From Chitinophagales bacterium (lineage in GTDB: Bacteria > Bacteroidota > Bacteroidia > Chitinophagales > Saprospiraceae): a stretch of DNA of 64,000 bases. This document shows positions 1 to 8,059 of this stretch, in pieces. How positions within the stretch are numbered: the stretch's first letter is position 1; each line of letters starts with the position of its first letter. The DNA lies in contig JAFLBP010000018.1 in NCBI GenBank assembly GCA_017303875.1, positions 1 to 64,000 on the forward strand, read 5' to 3'. Both the position numbers and the translations under genes were made by a program. Under the pieces are notes generated by a model that saw nothing but the letters and a program-made list of their open reading frames with translations, did no database searches and was not told where the DNA came from.

Positions 1-79
1 AGTTGTTCAAGGCGACGAGAAGATGTATTTGCCATAACCGATTGATTATTAAATTCTTACGGCAAATTTAAAAACATAA

Positions 80-169
80 CGCGCTGATTACCAATATGTC
101 AATGAACGTTTCGGACAAGATTTATTCCGAGACATAAATTATGCGTTAAAACAGGTAAAACCCCACTAA
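80..169 (+). other. Short open frame, possible gene remnant
   Basis: An open frame of 29 codons without an ATG ends at a TAA two bases before the next gene. Its translation (containing YQYVNERFGQDLFRD) looks protein-like, but a stop precedes it at 77-79 and there is no start. It may be the decayed 3' end of a gene lying off the left edge, or chance. A second short tail in the same frame ends at 35-37. Function unknown. Confidence 0.15.
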
Positions 170-170
170 A

Positions 171-689
171 ATGCAATTACCCCTTCTCCTCAAACTCATC
201 AAAGCCCACTCGCTGCTATTTGCCATCATCCTGGCAAAAGACCCTTCACTGATTCGCAAAGAACCGGGAATCGTATTTTCTCAGCGCAGTGAATACGCAT
301 ATACGCTTGAAAATCTAAGCCTTAGCCCGGAGGATACTTTTCTCAGGGTGGAGATCATTAATTTTACATACGACTCCACCATCATAGTGACACTCAGTAC
401 TGACGACCCGAAGTATTTTGATCATCAGGATTTATACTTTGGCGCCGAATATGATCAGTATAAAGAAATGCGTGCACTCGCTTTAAAGCGACAAAACCAG
501 GAGGTAATTGCATCGCTTGCCAAACGACACAATTATGTTTATCCGGAATTTGAAATTCCTGCTTCAGCCTATATTAATCAGAGCAGCGTGTACCCGGGCA
601 TTTATGATATCACCTTTATTTTTCACAACCAGCGCGTATTTCAATGGCGCGATAAGATCAACAAGTATTTTCCAAAAGACAAGCCATAA
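171..689 (+). CDS. Hypothetical protein, 172 aa
   Basis: I do not recognise this protein. It starts at ATG 171 with a hydrophobic first 24 residues (LLLKLIKAHSLLFAIIL) that could be a signal peptide or anchor. It has no lipobox cysteine. The rest is mixed alpha/beta, rich in Tyr, Phe and Asp, with no catalytic motif I can name. It ends 11 bases before the next gene on the same strand, a lipoprotein, so the two may form a small operon encoding envelope proteins. The coding call rests on length, clean start and spacing. Confidence 0.6.
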   Translation: MQLPLLLKLIKAHSLLFAIILAKDPSLIRKEPGIVFSQRSEYAYTLENLSLSPEDTFLRVEIINFTYDSTIIVTLSTDDPKYFDHQDLYFGAEYDQYKEMRALALKRQNQEVIASLAKRHNYVYPEFEIPASAYINQSSVYPGIYDITFIFHNQRVFQWRDKINKYFPKDKP

Positions 690-700
690 CCCACCACACC

Positions 701-1231
701 ATGACAAAAAATCTCATGCACTACCTTTTTCTTATGGCCACAGGGCTGTTTCTCCACGCCTGCCGCCCTACCTCCGGCCTGTATTCCGTTTCCACTGGTG
801 AAAAAATTGTCGGATACCAGAAGAAAGATCCGGTCGTCATCGGCAAAACCAATATCCGTCAACTGAGCACTACACCATTGCCTAATCGGGAGCTGTATTA
901 TATTGGTACAGACAAAAAAATATTCCTCAAAAGCAGCGCAGAGATAAGAGCAGACACCTTAATCACACTCTGGGCAGATATAACTTCAGGTCGAATTATC
1001 GGCGCTACCGTGCGCGGTGGCAATCGCTTTATGACAGAAAAAAAGATCCGCATCGGTGATCCGGTGCAGGCACTCGAAAAAGCCCACGGGCGGCCTCGAG
1101 ACACTGTTGTTTTGGGCTTACAGCAAGGAGAACGCAACATAGGAGGCATACCAATGTATCTATATGGCGATATGCGTTTCCTGATCCTGGCTCAGCGGGT
1201 GGCACAGATTGAACTCGGCCAGACGTATTAA
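701..1231 (+). CDS. Putative lipoprotein, 176 aa
   Basis: The N-terminus has a charged start, a hydrophobic stretch and a lipobox-like FLHAC around residues 17-21, so a lipoprotein anchored through Cys21 is likely. The mature part shows no family I recognise. The segment GGNRFMTEKKIRIGDPVQALEKAHGRP resembles the way small outer-membrane lipoproteins describe a repeated beta unit, but that is only an impression. It follows the hypothetical gene by 11 bases on the same strand. Confidence 0.6.
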   Translation: MTKNLMHYLFLMATGLFLHACRPTSGLYSVSTGEKIVGYQKKDPVVIGKTNIRQLSTTPLPNRELYYIGTDKKIFLKSSAEIRADTLITLWADITSGRIIGATVRGGNRFMTEKKIRIGDPVQALEKAHGRPRDTVVLGLQQGERNIGGIPMYLYGDMRFLILAQRVAQIELGQTY

Positions 1232-1283
1232 CCACCACCTACAAAGACTTTACTTTTTATGTATAACGCCCTGGCATCAACAA

Positions 1284-1325
1284 AAAACGCCCGGTGAAAA
1301 GGCAGTGACCTTTTTACCGGGCGTT
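1284..1325 (-). terminator. Intrinsic terminator of the TPR gene
   Basis: Near-perfect inverted repeat (AACGCCCGGT...ACCGGGCGTT, extended by AAAAGG/CCTTTTT). Read on the minus strand the hairpin is followed by TTTTTTG. It lies about 70 bases beyond the stop of the minus-strand TPR gene, beyond a palindrome cluster. The plus side lacks a T-run. Confidence 0.55.
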
Positions 1326-1336
1326 GGTGCGTTGCT

Positions 1337-1395
1337 GGGCTGCGAAGCAAAGCTTCGCTGTACGTCCGAGAAGCGGAGCTTCGCGCTACCGCGCT
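1337..1395. repeat. GCGAAGC-type palindromes (small cluster)
   Basis: Two adjacent short palindromes of the form GCGAAGC-N3-GCTTCGC (first near 1341, a variant AGAAGCGGAGCTTCGCG near 1371). The same word is found in a larger cluster at 12186-12385. They occupy the gap between the TPR stop codon and its terminator. Confidence 0.6.
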
Positions 1396-2215
1396 ACACA
1401 CTCTTCATCATGAACTCCGCCTTGGCGCGGTATTGGAAGAGCGGATCGCTTTCTTCCATTTTGCGTTGCAGGAAGAAACGAAACTCCACCGCTGCCAGGT
1501 CGAAACGCTTGAGGTGGTACAGGCATTCACCGCGGCGGAAACGCGAAATCCAGTGCAGGCTCTGTACCGCCAGCGAATGCTTGATAGACATATCCATATC
1601 CGACAACGCCGATTCCCACTCGTTGCGCAGCATCCGCACGCGACCGCGGCCATAGTGTGGCTCCGGACTGCGCGGATTCAGGTCAATGCTTTTGGAGAAA
1701 TCGTAGTGCGCGTCGTTGAAATTCTTCAACTTGTAATTCATATAGCCGCGACGCTCGTAAGCGAGGGCATTTTTACCAAACTTTTCAATGGCGTTGGTCA
1801 GCGCCTGCGACGCTTCGGTCATAATGCCCTGTTCGAGCAACTGACGCCCGCGGAGATACTCGGAAACCGCCGTTTTTTCCGTGTTCGGCTCAATGAGGTG
1901 CTCATCCAGCACCTTGCCGTTCAGCACTTTCCAGGCCTCTACATTGCCGGCCAGCGCATATTGTGCAATCTCCCGGAGCAAGGCCGTCGTGTTCAGCCAA
2001 TGCTTTTCCGTGCTCATCAGCACTTGCTGCGGCAGATCGAGTACGTGGTGTTCGGCGTCGAACAGTTCCTCGGGTCGGAAAAGAATATCCGATTTGAAAT
2101 AATTCTCTGTCCGGGACTTCCAATGCTGGAGTACCTTTTCAAAGGTGCGCTGGCTGCCGAATTCAAGGCGGCCGCGAAAAATCATTTTTTGTGCTGCTGG
2201 CGTTTGCATACTCAT
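1394..2215 (-). CDS. Tetratricopeptide-repeat protein, 273 aa
   Basis: The C-terminal half contains consecutive TPR-like helical pairs, for example ALAYERRGYMNYKLKNFNDA and EPHYGRGRVRMLRNEWESA, with the usual small/aromatic pattern and the 'DPHYGRG' turn. The N-terminal 100 residues (around RGRLEFGSQRTFEKVLQHW) form a separate helical region I cannot name. TPR proteins act as protein-protein scaffolds, and the partner is unknown. Start chosen at ATG 2215 (MSMQTPAAQ). The open frame extends to 2344, but the extra N-terminus does not look like a protein. ATG 2209 is equally possible. Confidence 0.65.
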   Translation of the reverse strand: MSMQTPAAQKMIFRGRLEFGSQRTFEKVLQHWKSRTENYFKSDILFRPEELFDAEHHVLDLPQQVLMSTEKHWLNTTALLREIAQYALAGNVEAWKVLNGKVLDEHLIEPNTEKTAVSEYLRGRQLLEQGIMTEASQALTNAIEKFGKNALAYERRGYMNYKLKNFNDAHYDFSKSIDLNPRSPEPHYGRGRVRMLRNEWESALSDMDMSIKHSLAVQSLHWISRFRRGECLYHLKRFDLAAVEFRFFLQRKMEESDPLFQYRAKAEFMMKSV

Positions 2216-2867
2216 CCTGCTGATTCTGGCGTATCCAAAGGCGGTCGGATACAAGGTGACACAGTTTGATTTGATTAAATTTGCCGGAAAACCGGCCGAT
2301 TTCAAAAGGTAAAATGGCGAATTGGCGTAAAAAGTTCCCCGCATTCCCGATACACCACACCGTGGTAAATCAAAAATCGCAAAAAAAGATAGTCATGTTT
2401 CCTCACATGACAGGAATAGCGGAGAGACGATTTTTTTACGACCGCGTCGAACCAGCAACGCCGTCTGCTCTACACAAAGCTCAAAAATTCCTGATTGAAT
2501 AATACGCCCTCGTAGTTTGAATCTTTCGGATTCCTGAAAACGTATTGACCATTCAAAATATAAAAGGACTACAAAGTTACGCCATGTCTCTAATTTCACA
2601 AAGCTTTGATAATGAATTTTTTAAAAAAATTATTTGTTTTAAATGAATTCTTGAAATTTAATTTTGTGCTCACGGTCCGGCCAAGCGCTCAAGCAACAAT
2701 CCTTCGGAATTCGCGGTAATAGATTACGCTGCAATATGTTTTTTAGGTTAAATAATTTTTTATTTAAAATTACGCTTACCTTTCCAACACCTTCCCGAAA
2801 CACAACGCTTTACAATTTGTTTCAAACGGGAGAAATCTGCAAATACAATACTGCAAAACAACAGGAT
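2216..2867. other. Intergenic region between TPR and acyl-CoA synthetase genes
   Basis: About 650 bases between divergent genes. Two short open frames (2281-2502 plus, 2393-2599 minus) show no family features and are not supported. The part from 2600 is AT-rich and holds the promoter listed separately. Nothing else is recognised. Confidence 0.5.
2633..2666 (+). promoter_or_regulatory. Promoter of the acyl-CoA synthetase gene
   Basis: TTTG at 2633-2636 and TAATTTTG at 2659-2666, spacing 22, match the Bacteroidota consensus TTTG/TAnnTTTG. It implies a 5' leader of roughly 195 bases before ATG 2868. Confidence 0.5.
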
Positions 2868-4694
2868 ATGACCGACAAACGTATATTCGACTACCTCGAC
2901 GAGCAGCTCCTGCATTTCCCTCAGGCTCAGGCTTTTGGCGCCCGCTACGGCCACACAGCGCGCTACCTGTCTACGCAGGAAATCGCCACACAAGCCAAAC
3001 TGTTAGCCAAAGGCCTGCTCGATTATGGCATCAAACCGGGCGACATGGTAGCCACCGTTGTGAGCCAGACAACACCCGAATGGATCATTGTCGATTTCGC
3101 CCTGCTCCAGATCGGCGTGCTCAACGTCCCCATGTACCCGACCATCAGTCCGCGCGAATACGCCTATATATTACAGGAGTCCGGCTGCCGCATCTGTTTT
3201 GTTGGAAGCCAAGAACTCTATGAAAAGGTTGCCAAAGCACAAGAAAGCACCCCGAGCCTGGAGGCTATTTTCGGATTTACCGATATTCCCGGCATTGCCC
3301 GCTGGGACAGTCTGCTGCGCGACGGCGATTTTTCGGAAATCGAACGCATTAAGGCAAGCATCAAACCCGACGATCTTTGTACCATCATCTACACCTCCGG
3401 CACCACCGGGAACCCGAAAGGAGTGATGCTCTCGCACCGCAATATCGTGTTCAATGTGGAGGCCATGCGCCTGTACATCCCGCTCAGCCACGGCGAACGC
3501 GCCCTGAGTTTTCTGCCCATCAGCCACATTTTTGAACGGGCAGTGGTGTATGCCTATACCGCCTATGGCGCAAGCGTATTTTTCACCATTCCCGACCGGC
3601 TCGGCGGTGAAGACGGCGAACTGCAAGCCATAAAACCACATTTTTTCTCCTGCGTACCGCGCCTGCTCGAAAAAGTATACGAACGCATTATGAACAAAGG
3701 CTTAGTGCTCAAAGGCCCGAAACGATGGATGTTTTTCCGCGCCCTCGAAAAAGCGGAACGCTGGGATTTTACACCCGATGGCAGCGCCCCGGCTGCCCTC
3801 CGCAGCTTTGAGTGGAAGCTCTGGCAAAAACTCATTTTCTCCAAATGGCGCGAAGCCCTGGGTGGCAATATTCGCGGCATCGTGACGGGAGCCAGTGCCT
3901 GTCCCATGCGCATCATGCGGGTGTTCAACGCTGCGGGCATTCCGGTTCGGGAGGGATATGGCCTGACGGAGGCCGCGCCCGTCATCAGTTTCTGCCGCTT
4001 TGAAAACGGCGGCACCCTGCTCGGAGCCGTGGGCATGGCCGTTGATGGCGTGGATATTCGCATAGAACCTGGCGCCGACTACCGGCCCGGCGAGGGCGAA
4101 GTGCTGGCCCACAGCGAAGGCATTATGCTGGGTTATTACAAAAAACCGGAGCAAACCGATGAAATGATCCGGGTAATTGATGGCAAACGCTATCTCTGTA
4201 CCGGCGATGTCGGTATGTTTATTCAGGATAAAAAAGGCCGGAATTTCCTGAAAATCACCGACCGGAAAAAGGAATTACTCAAAACCAGCGGCGGCAAATA
4301 CATTGCACCTTCGCCGATTGAGTCCATTTTTAAAGAACACCGCTTAGTGGATCAGGTCATGGTTGTGGGCGAAAACCTGAAATTTGTCTCCGCGCTCATT
4401 GTACCGGCCGTAGAAGCCCTGCGCGACTGGTGCCACAAGCACCAGATAGAATGGACCGAACTGTCGGAAATGGTCCACCACCCCAAAGTCATTGAACGTT
4501 ATCAAATGCTGGTAGACCGCATTAACCCGCATTTCGGACAATTTGAACAAATCAAAAAATTTGCCTTGCTCGCGCATCCCTGGGAAGCCGTAAAAGAAGA
4601 CGGCAGCGATGCCGAACTCACCCCCACCCTCAAACTAAAACGACGGGTGATTATGGAGAAATATCAGTCGGTCATTCACCAACTATACCAGTAG
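2868..4694 (+). CDS. Long-chain fatty-acid-CoA ligase (AMP-forming)
   Basis: Activates long-chain fatty acids to acyl-CoA through an acyl-adenylate. The 608-residue protein has the AMP-binding signature YTSGTTGNPKGV near residues 175-186, GYGLTEAAPV near 362, the TGDVG aspartate near 444 and the hinge/lysine motif DRKKELLKTSGGK near 465, in the order of the FadD/FACS family. ATG 2868 (MTDKRIFDYL) is chosen. The open frame extends to 2664, but the added 68 residues look non-coding and would overlap the promoter. A long tandem-word hairpin begins directly after the stop. Substrate chain length cannot be read from the sequence. Confidence 0.92.
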   Translation: MTDKRIFDYLDEQLLHFPQAQAFGARYGHTARYLSTQEIATQAKLLAKGLLDYGIKPGDMVATVVSQTTPEWIIVDFALLQIGVLNVPMYPTISPREYAYILQESGCRICFVGSQELYEKVAKAQESTPSLEAIFGFTDIPGIARWDSLLRDGDFSEIERIKASIKPDDLCTIIYTSGTTGNPKGVMLSHRNIVFNVEAMRLYIPLSHGERALSFLPISHIFERAVVYAYTAYGASVFFTIPDRLGGEDGELQAIKPHFFSCVPRLLEKVYERIMNKGLVLKGPKRWMFFRALEKAERWDFTPDGSAPAALRSFEWKLWQKLIFSKWREALGGNIRGIVTGASACPMRIMRVFNAAGIPVREGYGLTEAAPVISFCRFENGGTLLGAVGMAVDGVDIRIEPGADYRPGEGEVLAHSEGIMLGYYKKPEQTDEMIRVIDGKRYLCTGDVGMFIQDKKGRNFLKITDRKKELLKTSGGKYIAPSPIESIFKEHRLVDQVMVVGENLKFVSALIVPAVEALRDWCHKHQIEWTELSEMVHHPKVIERYQMLVDRINPHFGQFEQIKKFALLAHPWEAVKEDGSDAELTPTLKLKRRVIMEKYQSVIHQLYQ

Positions 4695-4788
4695 ATAACG
4701 ATGAGTGATGAGTGATGAGTGATATTTAAAATATTCATCATTCATCGTTCATCGTTCATCACTCATCATTCATCGTTCATCGTTATCA
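4695..4788. repeat. Intergenic hairpin of GATGAGTGATGA words
   Basis: The left arm is a run of GATGAGT words and the right arm a run of TTCATCG/CTCATCA words, with an AT palindrome (ATATTTAAAATAT) in the middle. It starts at the stop of the acyl-CoA synthetase gene and ends inside the last codons of the convergent DUF4834-like gene, so it may act as a two-way terminator. It has sisters at 14388 and 16133. Confidence 0.75.
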
Positions 4789-4997
4789 CCCACTTCTTCA
4801 TAATCAATGTATTCGCCGCCGAGGCGGTCTTTGGGAGGGTCGGCAATATGCTGTTTCGCCTGCGTTTTGGGCAGGGGTGTTTGTGGAGGTGGAGTTGCCT
4901 GCGGACGGCTTTGCCGTTCCTTGAGCCAGGAGCGTATCAACTGCGCGATCCAGACGGCAACCAGAAAGGTAAATATCCAGCGAAACCACATGTTCAT
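4770..4997 (-). CDS. Small membrane protein, DUF4834-like, 75 aa
   Basis: One N-terminal transmembrane segment (WFRWIFTFLVAVWIAQLI, residues 4-21) is followed by a charged, proline-rich linker and a C-terminal GEYIDYEEVGD. This layout matches the small DUF4834 proteins of Bacteroidota (assignment from memory of the family). Its start overlaps the end of the DMT transporter gene by four bases, so the two are probably translationally coupled. The last five codons and the stop lie inside the tandem-word hairpin at 4695-4788, so the repeat supplies part of the coding sequence. Function unknown. Confidence 0.65.
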   Translation of the reverse strand: MNMWFRWIFTFLVAVWIAQLIRSWLKERQSRPQATPPPQTPLPKTQAKQHIADPPKDRLGGEYIDYEEVGDNDER

Positions 4998-5902
4998 GCA
5001 AGTTTTGACTTTGGCCGTTCGAAGTAATTTTTGACAAAAGGATGGGCAAAAACAGCCAGCAAAATAATGCCCACGCCCACATAAAAACGATAATCGAGGT
5101 CTTTATGTTCCTGAAAAATCAGTGCGGCCAGAATGACGCCATACACCGGCTCAAGGTTGATGGTCAGGTTGGTCGCAAAAGCACTGATATGGCGCAGGGC
5201 TTTCAGGGTCAGATAATACGGCAATAAGGTACACACCCAGGCGAGGATGAGCATCCACAACCAATCCATGCCCTGGGGCATAAACTGGTACTGGTTGCCA
5301 GTGGCCGACAAAATACCCAAACCAATACTCGTAACGCCGATTCCGGCAAACATCTCCACAAAACTCATCAGCAGCGCCGGTGGCGGCTTTTCCTGCTCCA
5401 CTACTTTTTTGTTGAGCGCTGTAAAGATGGCGGCCAGCAAAGCAGCGCCCGTGCCCACAATAAGGCCGTCAATCATCGAAACATCAATATTGCCGGCAAT
5501 CAGCCACATACCGGGCACCACCCCGACTCCGATGGCTAATTCATACCATTTAATGCGCTGGCGCAACAATAAAGGCTCCGTAAACGCAGAAAAAAATGAA
5601 GCCAGGGCCATACAAGCTACCGCAACAGAGGCATTGGCAAGTTTGATGGCGCCGTAAAAACACAGCCAATGTACCCCCACCAACACGCCGATCCCCAATA
5701 AATTCAGGTATGTTTTGCGCGATAATTCGCGGAATTGCGCCCTTGGAATAATCAGCAGCAGGGTGGCGCAACAAATCGTGACACGCCACCAAACCAATGG
5801 CGTGGCTTCGATGGAAATTAATTTACCCAAAATGGCCGTAAAGCCCCAGATTAGCACGCAAAAGTGCAAATACAGATACGCGCGTAATTTTTCATCCTGC
5901 AT
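4994..5902 (-). CDS. EamA/DMT-family transporter, 302 aa
   Basis: A polytopic inner-membrane protein with about ten hydrophobic helices in two related halves, typical of the drug/metabolite transporter family (N-terminal HFCVLIWGFTAILGKL; second half starting near MIDGLIVGTGAALLAA). Such proteins export small metabolites or amino acids. The substrate is unknown. The gene overlaps the DUF4834-like gene downstream by four bases. A perfect -7 box sits only five bases upstream of the start, which suggests a leaderless transcript. Confidence 0.85.
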   Translation of the reverse strand: MQDEKLRAYLYLHFCVLIWGFTAILGKLISIEATPLVWWRVTICCATLLLIIPRAQFRELSRKTYLNLLGIGVLVGVHWLCFYGAIKLANASVAVACMALASFFSAFTEPLLLRQRIKWYELAIGVGVVPGMWLIAGNIDVSMIDGLIVGTGAALLAAIFTALNKKVVEQEKPPPALLMSFVEMFAGIGVTSIGLGILSATGNQYQFMPQGMDWLWMLILAWVCTLLPYYLTLKALRHISAFATNLTINLEPVYGVILAALIFQEHKDLDYRFYVGVGIILLAVFAHPFVKNYFERPKSKLA

Positions 5903-5906
5903 AGCA

Positions 5907-5914
5907 CAAAGGTA
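5907..5914 (-). promoter_or_regulatory. -7 box immediately upstream of the DMT gene
   Basis: TACCTTTG on the minus strand, a perfect TAnnTTTG, with its G five bases before the A of ATG 5902. Transcription would begin at or next to the start codon. No clear -33 box is seen. Confidence 0.4.
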
Positions 5915-6079
5915 TCAAGAATCACAAATTTTCACAGTACACCGGGATCCGCAAAGCCGGCGGCAACGTATATCAGAACAGCGCAGTGCAAAGGACAACA
6001 TCTCCTTAGATTTTGTCCAAATAAGCCCCTGAAATGCAGGGTTTACAGTCAAATGACAGTGCCCGGCTTTACTTGGCGA

Positions 6080-6087
6080 TACTTTTG
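6080..6087 (+). promoter_or_regulatory. -7 box of hemA
   Basis: TACTTTTG, a perfect TAnnTTTG, 33 bases upstream of ATG 6121. The -33 region is weak. Confidence 0.45.
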
Positions 6088-6120
6088 CACACGAAAAACA
6101 CTGTTTACCCATTTCGAACT

Positions 6121-7371
6121 ATGCTGGACGGTTTTCATGTACTTGCTTTAACACACCGTACCGCGCCCCTTGAACTCATCGGTCGCGCGGTTATTCCTGC
6201 CGCCGATCAGGCCACACGCCTGAGTGCGCTCAAAGCTGCCTGCGAATGGGATGAGCTGCTTTACCTTGCTACCTGCAATCGGGTTTTATTGCTCTATTAC
6301 GCCTCCGGCCCGCTTGCGCCCCAAGTTCCCGAACTGGTAGCGGCCCACATTGCCCCTGAGTTGAACGAAACCGAACAAGCCGGGATAGCAGCAGCATTTC
6401 AGCATATTCACGGTGCTGATGCCGTACGCCATATTATGGAAGTGGCCGCATCCATGGACAGTCTCGTTGTGGGAGAACGGGAGATTATCCGACAGTTCCG
6501 CGAAGCCTATAACCACAGTAAAGCACTGGCGCTGAGCGGCGATCATATCCGCCTGCTGGTGCGTTTTACCATTGAGATTGCAAAAGATATTTACACCCGT
6601 ACCGGTATTGGCGAAAAAGCCCTGTCGGTAGTTGCGCTGGCATTCAAAGCCATGCAAGACGCTGGTATTCACCCCAAAAGTCGCATTCTGATGGTGGGCG
6701 CCGGAGTTACCAACGCCAAATTTGTACAATTCCTCCAGCGCTACGGCTACCGCAACGTAACGGTATTTAACAGGAGTTTTGAAAAGGCAGAAATACTGGC
6801 TGAGGCTGTTGAAGGTCGTGCATTTCAGTTGGATGAGCTGCCGGATTACCGCGAAGCCTTTGATGCGTTGGTGGTTTGTACCGGCTCGACAGAGGCCATC
6901 ATCACCCCGGCATTGTACCAAACGCTTGTCGGACAAGACACAGCACCCAAAGTGCTGATTGATCTTTCCATCCCGCATAATGTAGCGCCTGAAGTGGCGG
7001 CTTTGCCCGAGGTGCAGTATATCAAAATCGAATCGCTGCGCGCCGCTGCCGATGCCAACCTCGCGCACCGCGCCCGCGCCTGCGAGGAGGCCGCCGAAAT
7101 TATCCGCACCGGCCTTTATGAATTCCGGGAGATCTGGCATGAACGCCAGATAGAGCGCTCATTGGCGCATATCCCCGATGAAGTACACGAGGTAAAAAAA
7201 CGCGCCATGAACGAAGTTTTTGGCAAGGAACTCGCCCGGGTAGACGCCTCAACGCTCGATCTGATCGAGCGGATGATGGGCTACATGGAAAAAAAATGTG
7301 TGGCCATTCCTATTAAAGCAGCCAAACAAATTGCCCTGCAACATAAAAAAGAACATCACGCGAAGAAGTAA
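6121..7371 (+). CDS. hemA: Glutamyl-tRNA reductase
   Basis: Reduces glutamyl-tRNA(Glu) to glutamate-1-semialdehyde with NADPH, the first step of C5-pathway tetrapyrrole synthesis. The 416-residue length is normal. The N-terminal catalytic domain contains YLATCNRV with the nucleophilic Cys52. VVGEREIIRQFREAY is the second conserved motif, followed by a Rossmann domain (ILMVGAGVTNAKFV) and the helical dimerisation tail. ATG 6121 (MLDGFHVLALTHR) is chosen because it fits the family start and follows a good -7 box. The upstream part of the frame from 6034 looks non-coding. The other haem genes are not in this window. Confidence 0.95.
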   Translation: MLDGFHVLALTHRTAPLELIGRAVIPAADQATRLSALKAACEWDELLYLATCNRVLLLYYASGPLAPQVPELVAAHIAPELNETEQAGIAAAFQHIHGADAVRHIMEVAASMDSLVVGEREIIRQFREAYNHSKALALSGDHIRLLVRFTIEIAKDIYTRTGIGEKALSVVALAFKAMQDAGIHPKSRILMVGAGVTNAKFVQFLQRYGYRNVTVFNRSFEKAEILAEAVEGRAFQLDELPDYREAFDALVVCTGSTEAIITPALYQTLVGQDTAPKVLIDLSIPHNVAPEVAALPEVQYIKIESLRAAADANLAHRARACEEAAEIIRTGLYEFREIWHERQIERSLAHIPDEVHEVKKRAMNEVFGKELARVDASTLDLIERMMGYMEKKCVAIPIKAAKQIALQHKKEHHAKK

Positions 7372-7377
7372 AGGGAG

Positions 7378-7488
7378 GGTGGGTTTTAGTGTTTTGGTGT
7401 TTTCGTATTTGAGTGTTTGTGTACTGGCACTACCCTGCACCTCGTCAAAAAATCTAAAACACCAAAACACTAAAACACCAAAACACTT
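7378..7488. repeat. Intergenic hairpin of GTGTTTTAGT words
   Basis: Left arm of GTGTTTTGGT-like words and right arm of ACCAAAACACT words, with an unrelated loop (about 7415-7455). It lies between the converging hemA and nadD genes. The right arm runs into the TAA stop codon of nadD (7487-7489). Confidence 0.75.
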
Positions 7489-8056
7489 AATACAAATTCG
7501 TCTGTTCCAGATATTCCCAAACCGCTTCAGGGAGCAAATAGCGCACTGAAAGACCTTTTTTCAGGCAATCGCGGATATAGGTTGCGGAAATATCCATCAA
7601 GGGTGCATCGCAGAAGCGCACACGCGGATGCTCATCAAAGGGGCCGGGCGCAACGCCGGGGCGCCGGTACACGTAGATATCGTAGTTTTCCAGCAATACC
7701 TCGTAGTTTTTCCACTGATTGAGTGTTGCAATGTTATCGCCCCCCATAATCAGCGCAAATTCTTTTCCCGGATATTTTTCTTTTAAATAAGCCAGTGTAT
7801 CCACCGTAAAGGAGGGAATCGGCAAATTAAACTCCACATTAGACGCTTCAATCTTTGAGTTGTCGCCAATACCGAGGCGCACCATGTGCAAGCGGTCGTA
7901 ATCGCGGGCAAGCGTTTTTTTGGGTTTTAATGGGTTTTGCGGACTGACCACCATCCACACTTTATCCAAATCCGTTTGCGTCGCCATGTAATTGGCGATA
8001 ATCAAATGCCCGATATGCACCGGATTGAAGGAGCCGAAAAACAGTCCGATTTTCAT
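7487..8056 (-). CDS. nadD: Nicotinate-nucleotide adenylyltransferase
   Basis: Transfers AMP from ATP to nicotinate mononucleotide to make deamido-NAD in NAD synthesis. The 189-residue protein begins with the nucleotidyltransferase motif GSFNPVHIGH (residues 8-17). It has VSPQNPLKPK, the FALIMGGDN motif and the C-terminal SATYIRDCLKKG (ISxTxxR-type) motif. Its start is three bases from the stop of the upstream PaaE-like gene on the same strand, so the two are probably co-transcribed. Its stop codon is part of the hairpin at 7378-7488. Confidence 0.93.
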   Translation of the reverse strand: MKIGLFFGSFNPVHIGHLIIANYMATQTDLDKVWMVVSPQNPLKPKKTLARDYDRLHMVRLGIGDNSKIEASNVEFNLPIPSFTVDTLAYLKEKYPGKEFALIMGGDNIATLNQWKNYEVLLENYDIYVYRRPGVAPGPFDEHPRVRFCDAPLMDISATYIRDCLKKGLSVRYLLPEAVWEYLEQTNLY

Positions 8057-8059
8057 ACC

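Noticed and set aside
4695..4788. CRISPR-like repeat array
   Set aside because: The words are 7-14 bases, degenerate and arranged as an inverted repeat. There are no spacers of constant length and no cas genes.
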